A stretch of DNA of 49,440 nt from Bacillota bacterium (lineage in GTDB: Bacteria > Bacillota > Sulfobacillia > Sulfobacillales > Sulfobacillaceae). Positions 35,577-42,473 of the stretch are shown in pieces. The translations under genes were made by a program, and so were the position numbers. The notes under the pieces were generated by a model. It saw only the letters and a list, made by a program, of their open reading frames with translations. It was not told the origin of the DNA and made no database searches. The first letter of the stretch is position 1. The number at the start of each line of letters is the position of its first letter. The stretch covers positions 1-49,440 of the forward strand of contig JAPNUR010000023.1 of NCBI GenBank assembly GCA_026627385.1, in the 5' to 3' direction.

Positions 35577-36353
35577 ATGTCACTTCCCAGCCTTTTTATT
35601 GCTCACGGGTCGCCCCTGTTGGCTATCGAGGACAACGCCTATGCCGCAGCGATAGCGGCACTGGGCGCGGGGATGGACCGTCCGCGCGCGGTGCTCCTCT
35701 TTTCAGCCCATTGGGAGACGGCGATTACCACCGTCAATCTGAGCGAACGGTATGGCATGATTTACGATTTTTGGGGATTTCCTGACGAGCTCTACCGCAT
35801 CCAGTATCCGGCGCTGGGGGATCCGAGTTTAGCGTCAGCGGTCGTCGAACAGCTCCAGGGCCACGGTGTGGCAGTCGCTACCGATCCCCAGCGAGGGCTC
35901 GATCATGGGGCCTGGGTGGTATTGCGACGGCTTTTTCCGCTAGCGGAGGTGCCCGTCGTCACCGTCTCTGTGGTGCCAGGGCTTCCAGCTGCTGAACAAT
36001 ACCACATTGGGCAAGTGCTCAGTGGGTTTCGCGACGACGGGGTCTTAGTCATTGGCAGTGGTGGCACGGTGCATAATCTTCGGGCCATCATGTGGGATTC
36101 AGGTGCGGTCGCCAATTGGGCCTGGGAATTTGACGATTGGCTAGAACATGTAATCGCACGGTGGGACCTCGATGCGCTATTTCAATATCGGCGGGCGCCT
36201 AGTGCGGATCTCGCCGTGCCGATTCATGGCAACGAACACTTCGTGCCCCTCTTATATGCCATGGGAGCCGGGGATCAGAGGCGGCAGGCCCATTTGCTGC
36301 ATCGGAGTTACCAGTATGGCACCCTGAGTCAGTGCATTTGGGCATTCGACTAG
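35577..36353 (+). CDS. class III extradiol ring-cleavage dioxygenase (LigB/DODA family)
   Basis: A 258-residue protein of the YgiD/4,5-DOPA dioxygenase type. Metal-binding histidines are seen in FIAHGSP, LFSAHWET, GSGGTVHNLR and IHGNEHFVPLLYAMGA. Other family marks are MIYDFWGFPDELYRIQYPA and LDHGAWVVLRRLFP. The reaction is opening of a catechol ring next to the hydroxyls; the natural substrate of bacterial members is often unknown. ATG 35577 was preferred over ATG 35571 because AGAGGCGG lies at a better distance. A short inverted repeat upstream suggests control by a redox or quinone sensor. Confidence 0.88.
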   Translation: MSLPSLFIAHGSPLLAIEDNAYAAAIAALGAGMDRPRAVLLFSAHWETAITTVNLSERYGMIYDFWGFPDELYRIQYPALGDPSLASAVVEQLQGHGVAVATDPQRGLDHGAWVVLRRLFPLAEVPVVTVSVVPGLPAAEQYHIGQVLSGFRDDGVLVIGSGGTVHNLRAIMWDSGAVANWAWEFDDWLEHVIARWDLDALFQYRRAPSADLAVPIHGNEHFVPLLYAMGAGDQRRQAHLLHRSYQYGTLSQCIWAFD

Positions 36354-36361
36354 CGCACAAA

Positions 36362-36394
36362 GAAGAGCCGCACTCGCACGAGGTGCGGCTCTTC
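36362..36394. terminator. bidirectional terminator
   Basis: GAAGAGCCGCAC (36362-36373) pairs perfectly with GTGCGGCTCTTC (36383-36394) around a nine-base loop. It lies between the ends of two convergent genes and probably stops transcription both ways. Confidence 0.85.
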
Positions 36395-36418
36395 AGAACG
36401 GACTTACCGTGGTGGCGG

Positions 36419-38161
36419 TTACTTACCGACCCACCAGTAATTCATCAACGGAATGCCCACCACAGCGTTTACCGTGGTGCGATTGACCCCGTAGACATCT
36501 TTTTCCACCGCGACAATCGTCGAAGTTTGGTTAGTCCACAAGTTGGGCAATTGTTCTGCCGTGTACACCTCGTACTTGTAAAAGTGCTGCAGGTTAATAG
36601 CCTGGTTGGGATACGGCGTGTGTGTGGCCGCAATCAGCGCGTCTTCTTCTTTGTTGCTATAGCCAAAGTTGTTCAGCCCGCCGGTGCTGCCAAAAAGCTC
36701 GCCACCGGACGGATAGCTGCCACCGTAAATAATGCCTTGGCCGCCGGCGGCGTCCCACTTGGACGCTTGGCTGGAGGAGTCAATGATGCCCAGTAAGGTG
36801 GCAAACGGCGTGGGTTTCAATGTGACCTTGACGCCAATTTGGGACCAGGAGGCGGCAATAATTTCCATCTGCTGGTTGATCTCTTCCGAGCCGCTAGAGT
36901 ACATGAGAGTAAAGGCGAGCTGCTTGCCGTCTTTGGTCATGACCCCATTTTGCATGCGCCATCCGTGCGACGTCAAAAGCGCCTTCGCGTGCGCGAGGTT
37001 ATACGGGTAGAGCGGCTTTTTCAGCTGTGGCGCGAGGTAAATGGTGCTCGGTACCGTGGGAATAGGCCCATATTGCGGCGGGCCGAAGCCATGGAACACC
37101 GCGGTATCGATTTGCTGTTGAGGGATGGCTTCTTCTAGCGCTTGGCGGACGTACAGATTTTGGAAGACAGGCCCCAACCCGTTTTGGGCGTTCGGCTGCA
37201 TATTCAGCTCGATGTCAAAGTAGTCCATGCCATAGGTGGGGAAGAGCCGGTCGTTGGTGAGTTGCCCGCGGGCATTCCAATCCGAGAGGTCCACATAGCC
37301 AACTTGGATGGCATTGGTCTTGAGACCTGCAAATTCGTTGGCGCTCGACGTCTGATAGGCAAAGACCACATTGTCGCGAGCCTTAACGCCGGGGAAGGAA
37401 CTGTTGGGCACCAGCCGCCATTCTTGACTGGAGACTGCCTTGACTAACTTGTAGGGGCCGTCCACCACCGAGTTGGCGACAAAATGCCAGTTCGTGGCCT
37501 CCGATCCTAAATATTTAATTTCGTCCGTGATGTTGCCCGGATACTTGTCCCACGTGGTGGGCATGGGGGTCAACTGGTTTAACCCGTTGTAAATAAACCA
37601 CTCTTGGTTGGCTGGCTGCTTCAAGGTCACCGTAACCTCGTATTTGCCATTGGCCACGACACTTTTCACCCCGGTGGGGATGTCGCCAGTGCCGGCCCCC
37701 ACGTACGGCCACGGGGGCGGCGCATTTTTGGCGGACGCGGCCTTAATGACATTCCAGGTGAACAAGACGTCAGCCGACGTCACCGGCTGGCCATTGGACC
37801 ATTTCCACTTGGGGTTTAAAAAGACATGGTAGACGGTACCTTGGGGATTGTAGGTCACATTTTTGGCAATCGAGTCGGCCCAGTCGATGGTGTAGTTGCG
37901 GCTAATGTAAAATAGCGGCATGTACATCTGATCGACCAGCTGGAAGTTATAGAGCGAATCATCGGCTGAGTTGGAAATCGGGAGATACCAGTTGATGTTG
38001 GTCTGTGTCGGAAGCGCATATACAATTGTCGCACCATTGACCGGCTTCACGGCAGGAGCAACGCGGGCGTTAGTGGCTGTGGGATTGACGCCACAACCAG
38101 CTGCCAGTGCCGTTAAAGTCAGCGCGAGTCCACTCGCCAGTGCAATGCGGCGCGTATTCAT
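36419..38161 (-). CDS. oligopeptide/dipeptide ABC transporter binding lipoprotein (family 5)
   Basis: A 580-residue SBP_bac_5 protein with a clear lipoprotein signal: LALTLTALAAGC, cysteine at residue 23. The family motif near the N-terminus is present as VTYNPQGTVYHVFLNPKWKW, with SNGQPVTSADVLFTWNVIKA after it. It would capture peptides, or another solute such as nickel or an oligosaccharide, outside the membrane. AAAGGAGGG precedes ATG 38161. No permease or ATPase genes are next to it; the neighbouring upstream gene on the same strand encodes a GH1 protein. It must work with transporter parts encoded elsewhere, or act as a sensor. Confidence 0.9.
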   Translation of the reverse strand: MNTRRIALASGLALTLTALAAGCGVNPTATNARVAPAVKPVNGATIVYALPTQTNINWYLPISNSADDSLYNFQLVDQMYMPLFYISRNYTIDWADSIAKNVTYNPQGTVYHVFLNPKWKWSNGQPVTSADVLFTWNVIKAASAKNAPPPWPYVGAGTGDIPTGVKSVVANGKYEVTVTLKQPANQEWFIYNGLNQLTPMPTTWDKYPGNITDEIKYLGSEATNWHFVANSVVDGPYKLVKAVSSQEWRLVPNSSFPGVKARDNVVFAYQTSSANEFAGLKTNAIQVGYVDLSDWNARGQLTNDRLFPTYGMDYFDIELNMQPNAQNGLGPVFQNLYVRQALEEAIPQQQIDTAVFHGFGPPQYGPIPTVPSTIYLAPQLKKPLYPYNLAHAKALLTSHGWRMQNGVMTKDGKQLAFTLMYSSGSEEINQQMEIIAASWSQIGVKVTLKPTPFATLLGIIDSSSQASKWDAAGGQGIIYGGSYPSGGELFGSTGGLNNFGYSNKEEDALIAATHTPYPNQAINLQHFYKYEVYTAEQLPNLWTNQTSTIVAVEKDVYGVNRTTVNAVVGIPLMNYWWVGK

Positions 38162-38186
38162 CTAAGCCCTCCTTTAAAATCAATGA

Positions 38187-38198
38187 GACCTTAAGGTC
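38187..38198 (-). promoter_or_regulatory. palindrome upstream of the family 5 binding-protein gene
   Basis: GACCTTAAGGTC is a perfect 12-base palindrome 26 bases before the start codon of the binding-protein gene. It could be an operator; no matching regulator is identified. Confidence 0.45.
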
Positions 38199-38282
38199 GT
38201 CTGTGACGCCTTGGGTTGGGAATTCGCCATGCGCACCGAAAAATCCTGCTAAGGGAAATCTTTGGCGAGATCAAGGATTTCG

Positions 38283-39608
38283 TTAGGCGTCCTCCTCTCC
38301 CGCTAAGAAGCGGCGGTACCAGAGAGCGCTATCCTTAAGGCGGCGCTCTTGAGTGGCGTAATCGACGTACACGAGGCCATAGCGCGTCTGATATCCATTG
38401 TTCCAGTCAAAGCCATCCAGGAAAGACCAGACGTAATAGCCTTTCAGGGCTACGCCCTCTTGTACCGCCCGTCCCGCCTGCACGAGATGTTCGCCGAGGT
38501 AGCGTTGTCGCCTGCCATCGCGGATGTGGCCCGTTGGGTCGATGCTGTCCGCATCGCTCACCCCGTTGGCGGTGATGTATAAAGGGATGGTCGGGTACTC
38601 CCGTGAGAGGCGGGTTAAAAGCCGGTAGAGGGCATCGGGAAGTAACTGCGGTTCTTCCCAGACGGTGGACAAAGACCAGCTCACGGGGGTCAGCGGGTCT
38701 TCGGCACGATGGCGGACACGCTGGCTCCCAAAATAATTGATGCCTAAGAAATCCATAGGGGCGCCTATGACTGCCAGATCGTCCTCCGGGAGGTGGCGAT
38801 GGTCTAGAAGACGGGGAAGGTCAAAGGGCTTTAGCGCATCAGCCGGATAACCGCACCCAAAAAGCGGATCTAAGAACCATCGATTGTAAAAACTGTCAGC
38901 CCGTTGGGCGGCGCGGGCATCCTCCTCACGTTCGGTTTCGGCGATTACAGGCGTGAAACGGAGCGCCACCCCTATCTGGGCCCGAAGGTTCAGGCCGCGA
39001 AACCCTTCGACGACCCGCCCGTGGGCCAACAAGAGATGATGGGCAGCGGAAAAAGCTTCACCCCAATCCTGATGGCCGGGGGCGTGCTGGCCCCATCCGT
39101 AGCCGCGAAATGATGCGGACCAGGGATCGTAATGCGTGATCCACAAGGGAACCCGATCGCCGTACGTAGTAAGCATGAGCTCCGCATAATCGGTAAAATA
39201 ACCGGCTGTATCGCGGTTGACCCAACCGCCGCGGCGAGCCAGCCACTCGGGCAGGTCCCAGTGGTATAGGGTTATCATCGGGATGATGTGATGTGCGGCC
39301 AGCGCATCTAATAGACGGTGGTAAAAGGCGAGACCCTTTGGGTTGGGTTTCCGGTCCTCGGTTATGACCCGAGGCCAGGCAATGGAAAAGTGATATGACA
39401 GGATGCCCAACGATGCCATTAAGGCGATGTCGTCCCGATAGCGATGGTAATGATCGGAACCCATCCCGTCACCAGCGGTCCGGGCGAAGACATCCCAATG
39501 GGACGGAATGCGCCCGTCATCCGAAAGAGCCCCTTCAATTTGATAGGCGGCCGAGGCGACGCCAAACAGAAAATCCGGAGGAAATGGCGAAGGAGCCAAC
39601 CGTTCCAC
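38283..39608 (-). CDS. GH1 family protein with both catalytic glutamates replaced
   Basis: A 441-residue intact protein with the full family 1 glycoside hydrolase fold: FPPDFLFGVASAAYQIEGAL at the start, ITLYHWDLPEWLARRGGWVN, and YYVWSFLDGFDWNNGYQTRY near the end. In active GH1 beta-glucosidases the acid/base is the glutamate of TFNEP and the nucleophile that of TENG. Here these read THYDP (D161, codon at 39126-39128) and TANG (A347, codon at 38568-38570). The usual NEP asparagine is also lost and the sugar-binding FEW is FDW. Ordinary retaining hydrolysis is therefore not expected. It may be a lectin-like or transferase pseudoenzyme. It starts at GTG 39608 and precedes the peptide-binding lipoprotein gene. 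Confidence 0.88.
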   Translation of the reverse strand: MERLAPSPFPPDFLFGVASAAYQIEGALSDDGRIPSHWDVFARTAGDGMGSDHYHRYRDDIALMASLGILSYHFSIAWPRVITEDRKPNPKGLAFYHRLLDALAAHHIIPMITLYHWDLPEWLARRGGWVNRDTAGYFTDYAELMLTTYGDRVPLWITHYDPWSASFRGYGWGQHAPGHQDWGEAFSAAHHLLLAHGRVVEGFRGLNLRAQIGVALRFTPVIAETEREEDARAAQRADSFYNRWFLDPLFGCGYPADALKPFDLPRLLDHRHLPEDDLAVIGAPMDFLGINYFGSQRVRHRAEDPLTPVSWSLSTVWEEPQLLPDALYRLLTRLSREYPTIPLYITANGVSDADSIDPTGHIRDGRRQRYLGEHLVQAGRAVQEGVALKGYYVWSFLDGFDWNNGYQTRYGLVYVDYATQERRLKDSALWYRRFLAGEEDA

Positions 39609-39867
39609 CCTTTCTCTCGATTATTCTCATACCTTTAGTTTAGGCGATCTCGTAATCTGCGTTCAGCAGGAATTGGGCCGTGGCCACTCGACGCCTATTG
39701 TTAGACCAAGAAAGGCGGGGATGGCGATAGCATTTGAAAATCAGGAGTGGCCGGTGCCCTTCCCGAAGCCATTGATTTCGATTTGCGCTGACGAAGTGAG
39801 AAGGACAAAATGATGTGAGAAAGTCTTTAAACCGCGCGAAAACCCGTGGTGATGTTCGAAGGGAGGG

Positions 39868-40221
39868 GTGGATATCGTTAAGAAGAATTACCAGACCGGC
39901 AAGCATTTGGCGGCGTTTCTCTTGCTGTTAATTCATGAGATGCCTGATCACGGAGGCTCCCTCATTGCGCGCTTGGCGGAAGTGTTGCCCGAAGGCTGGA
40001 TTATTGACAGCGGGCGTGTGTACCGCATTCTGCGCGAACTGGAAGAAAAGGGCTACGTGAAATCGGAATGGGTGACGGAGGGCAGTGGGGCGCCCGTTCG
40101 CACCTACCGGATCACCTCCCAAGGGGTAGGGCGGCTGGCGGAGTTTGCTGACGAGATTCGCCTTCGCCGCGATTCGCTGAATCGCTTTTTGGCTGTCTGG
40201 GAAGCGCGGCATCAGCGCTGA
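39868..40221 (+). CDS. PadR family transcriptional regulator
   Basis: A 117-residue PadR-type winged-helix protein. Typical sequence includes LLIHEMPDHGGSLIARLAEV, IDSGRVYRILRELEEKGYVK, SEWVTEGSGAPVRTYRITSQ and GVGRLAEFADEI. It starts at GTG 39868, only two bases after AGGGAGG, which is close; no better start is seen. Its 3' end overlaps that of the opposing selenoprotein gene by ten bases. Its target is unknown; the convergent layout makes the neighbouring redox genes less certain targets. Confidence 0.85.
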   Translation: MDIVKKNYQTGKHLAAFLLLLIHEMPDHGGSLIARLAEVLPEGWIIDSGRVYRILRELEEKGYVKSEWVTEGSGAPVRTYRITSQGVGRLAEFADEIRLRRDSLNRFLAVWEARHQR

Positions 40222-40775
40222 GCCGTTGCGATCAGCGCGTTCAACAGGGTCCACTCGGTAACCGGCCCATCGCGACGCTGATGATCGATGAAGACCACCG
40301 GGACGGCCCGGATGTCGAGAAGGCCGGTGAGGGTCGGGAGACTATCCAGCATGACGGCGATGCTGGTCAGTCCCGGGTGAACTAGTGCCATGCCGTGGGC
40401 GAGACGCACGGTCTCTTTGCATCGCGGTCAGCCGGGGGTGGTCAGGACGGCGATGGTGGCACGGAGTGTCAAGGTGCCCAAAGTTTCGGCCGTCAACGGG
40501 CTGATGGCCAACCGCCGGCCACGGCCGACGGCCATCAGGGTGTCCATAAACGCCGTGAATTCCTGTCCTTGGGGCCGTCCGGCAAACCAGAGGCGGAGTG
40601 TGCCCTGTTCGGGGGCAATGCCCCAATGCGGTAAGGATGTGGGATACCAGGGCCATGGCGCCGAAAATGGGAGGGCCGGAAGTTCCCGCGGACGGACCAA
40701 CGGGTGGACAATCAAAGGATCAGAGTGGTTGACGAGCGCCAACGTGACAGGCTCAAGAAGGTCGAGAAATGTCAT
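40212..40775 (-). CDS. candidate selenoprotein: AhpF N-terminal/PDO-like thioredoxin-fold protein with UPRC
   Basis: Read through one TGA, this gene gives a 187-residue two-domain thioredoxin-fold protein. The first half has LRLWFAGRPQGQEFTAFMDT, matching the inactive first fold of the AhpF N-terminal domain. The second has TIAVLTTPG-[TGA]-PRCKETV, then IRAVPVVFID, the cis-proline region. The TGA (40428-40430, codon 116) stands exactly at the first cysteine of the CxxC motif; the second is C119. ATG 40775 follows GGAGG by seven bases. After the TGA, GAGAC and GTCTC (40411-40415, 40401-40405) form a hairpin with loop CGTGC, 17 bases from the TGA. I read it as a UxxC selenoprotein, likely reducing peroxides or disulfides. 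It overlaps the HPP gene upstream. Pseudogene is the alternative. Confidence 0.85.
40401..40423 (-). promoter_or_regulatory. SECIS-like stem-loop after the in-frame TGA
   Basis: On the minus strand a 5-bp stem (GAGAC at 40415-40411 with GTCTC at 40405-40401) closes a five-base loop CGTGC with G at its second position. The loop begins 17 bases after the TGA. ATGC further out can pair with GCAT beyond, giving a lower stem. This meets the usual description of bacterial SECIS elements: short stem, small loop, G among the first two loop bases, 16 to 37 bases from UGA. Confidence 0.65.
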
Positions 40776-41259
40776 GCGCGATCCTCCTAGGGTATTGGGG
40801 CCATCCCGTGATGTAATGAGAGCAACAGGCATACGAGCCGACTGCGACAAGCGTAAAGGGAAACACCAGACCCCATGCAAACCAAAGGCCGGGGTGCAGG
40901 AGGTCCGCGTAGATGCTCAGCGCCACTTGGGGAGGGTGGTATAAACCGAGGCGCGCCAGCGCAACCAGGACGACGGTGGCTGCGGCTACGGCCGACCATG
41001 GCCCATCGAAAAGGAGATGCGCGACACTGCCGGCGAAGGCTCCCATGGTACTGCCGACGACAACCGGCAGAGGCTGACTCACGGACTGGTCAGGCAGATA
41101 AATCAAAAGGCTTATGGTTGCGCCAAAAGGTGGGATGAGAAATATGGGGTGCTGATGGGTGAGCACGTCCATGCCCGCCAACAGCGCCAAGAGCGTGGTT
41201 CCCCAAATGAGGAGCGGCAGTTGCCATGGCCGCGGGTAGCACCGAAACCAGGTGTTCAT
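40753..41259 (-). CDS. HPP family integral membrane protein
   Basis: A 168-residue membrane protein with about four hydrophobic helices. It contains HQHPIFLIPPFGATISLLIY, then LPDQSVSQPLPVVVGSTMGA, the recognisable core of the HPP family (PFGAS, then QPxxVVxG). Members have been linked to nitrite transport in plastids and cyanobacteria, but bacterial roles are mostly unknown. It starts at ATG 41257-41259 with GTGAGGTG upstream. Its end overlaps the first codons of the selenoprotein gene by 23 bases, so the two are translated from one message. The adjoining rhodanese gene is divergent. Confidence 0.75.
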   Translation of the reverse strand: MNTWFRCYPRPWQLPLLIWGTTLLALLAGMDVLTHQHPIFLIPPFGATISLLIYLPDQSVSQPLPVVVGSTMGAFAGSVAHLLFDGPWSAVAAATVVLVALARLGLYHPPQVALSIYADLLHPGLWFAWGLVFPFTLVAVGSYACCSHYITGWPQYPRRIAHDISRPS

Positions 41260-41332
41260 GGCGGACCGTCACCTCACTTGCAGTTTCTTACAGTGTACCA
41301 AACGGAGCCGCCATCACGAGGAGGCGTCGTAC

Positions 41333-41683
41333 ATGATGAATCCCTTGAATCTTTTCCGGCATCCAGCGGGTTTACGCGATCTCACGGCAGCGGAAGTGCT
41401 GGCCGCCCGGGATGCGGGCCGCGCCGTCGTGATTGACGTGCGCACACCGTCCGAATATCGCTCCGGTCACATTGAAGGCGCCCTATCCATTCCCATGGGC
41501 CGGGAGGCACAAATCCTTCGCCAATGGGCGCCGGATACCCCGCTGATCCTCATATGCAGGACAGGCCATCGCAGTCAGGCCGTGGCCCATGTGCTGCTGA
41601 AAAACGGGTATCAGGCGGTGAGCCATCTAAAAGGCGGTATGACGGCATATCAGCGCGAACATTATCCGGTGACGGTCGATTGA
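41333..41683 (+). CDS. single-domain rhodanese
   Basis: A 116-residue rhodanese-like sulfurtransferase. The domain covers LTAAEVLAARDAGRAVVIDV, RTPSEYRSGHIEGALSIPMG and the active-site loop LILICRTGHRSQA with cysteine 75, followed by HLKGGMTAYQ. It carries a persulfide on the cysteine and passes sulfur to cyanide, thiols or protein partners. GAGGAGG lies upstream of two consecutive ATG codons (41333 and 41336). It is divergent from the HPP-selenoprotein pair and sits near a larger persulfide operon. Confidence 0.9.
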   Translation: MMNPLNLFRHPAGLRDLTAAEVLAARDAGRAVVIDVRTPSEYRSGHIEGALSIPMGREAQILRQWAPDTPLILICRTGHRSQAVAHVLLKNGYQAVSHLKGGMTAYQREHYPVTVD

Positions 41684-41685
41684 TG

Positions 41686-41714
41686 TTGCATAATACTGAA
41701 ACATGCAGTATAGT
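41686..41714 (+). promoter_or_regulatory. promoter for the class II aldolase gene
   Basis: TTGCAT (41686-41691), a 17-base spacer and TATAGT (41709-41714) form a good promoter just after the rhodanese stop. ATACTG (41693-41698) and CAGTAT (41706-41711) form an inverted repeat inside it that could bind a repressor. Confidence 0.65.
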
Positions 41715-41793
41715 AATAATGTCATCACGAAGATTAGGCGACGGACATTCGACAAATGCTGAAGAGAGAGGATCCAAGGAAAGGTGTGAGGAG

Positions 41794-42462
41794 ATGAAAA
41801 CTGAAACAACGTTGCGCGAAGAAGTGGTCACCGCCGCTCGTCTTTTGAAAGAAAGCGGGATGTTATTTCGCGGTGAACACGCGAATTTGTCCCAAAGGCT
41901 TGACGATCGGCACATTCTCATGACGCGCGGGGGCTCCATCGGCCACTTGATGCCAGAGGATTTGGCTGTCGTCGATCTCGAGGGCCGGGTCGTGAGCCAA
42001 GAGCCCATGGATCCGACGATGCAAGAAGTCATTCAAATGCACACGCGGGTGTATCGCGCGCGCAGTAGTGTTGGTGCCGTGATTCACACCCATGCGCCCC
42101 ATTTGACCGTGTTTGCTGTAGCCCAAAAGGCCATTCCTATCGTATATGAGCCTTTGTTGCGCTTTGGCCTGACCGAAGAGGTGCCCGTGGTACCGTGGGC
42201 TCCCCGCGGCTCCAATCAGTCGGTGGACGCCATCGTCCAGTGGGTAGAAGAGCATCCTGGGGTGTGGGCCGTGTTGATGGCTAACCATGGGGCGTTGGTG
42301 TTTCACGACGATATTGTGAGCACCGCGCGCTTGTTGGCGACGCTGGATGAAGCGGCAGAGTTGGTATTGCAGGCGGAATTGCTGGGGGGCGCCAAGCCAC
42401 TGCCGGCAGCGGCGGTAGACGCGGTGCGGGAGCGCATGGCACTCTTTGGTAGCCGTCGCTAA
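41794..42462 (+). CDS. class II aldolase/adducin family protein
   Basis: A 222-residue zinc-dependent aldolase of the fuculose-1-phosphate/ribulose-5-phosphate epimerase fold. Zinc histidines are in VIHTHAPHLTVFA (HxH) and the late MANHGALVF; the acidic catalytic position is in TMQEVIQMHTRVY. An early phosphate or substrate loop is GEHANLSQRLDD, where aldolases usually have GNxSxR. It could cleave a sugar phosphate, dehydrate methylthioribulose phosphate, or act otherwise. A clear promoter lies 80 bases upstream. The next gene, an MFS exporter, starts 11 bases later. Confidence 0.85.
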   Translation: MKTETTLREEVVTAARLLKESGMLFRGEHANLSQRLDDRHILMTRGGSIGHLMPEDLAVVDLEGRVVSQEPMDPTMQEVIQMHTRVYRARSSVGAVIHTHAPHLTVFAVAQKAIPIVYEPLLRFGLTEEVPVVPWAPRGSNQSVDAIVQWVEEHPGVWAVLMANHGALVFHDDIVSTARLLATLDEAAELVLQAELLGGAKPLPAAAVDAVRERMALFGSRR

Positions 42463-42473
42463 GGTTCGAGAGG

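Noticed and set aside
40428-40775. Minus-strand fragment ending at TGA 40428 and the 40212-40409 fragment as two separate genes
   Set aside because: They share one frame, the TGA falls on the redox cysteine position, and the second piece has no ribosome binding site. Reading through gives one sensible protein.
40390-40944. Long plus-strand open frame opposite the selenoprotein gene
   Set aside because: It is rich in low-complexity Arg/Gly/Pro sequence with no ribosome binding site or family resemblance; it is the antisense of real genes.
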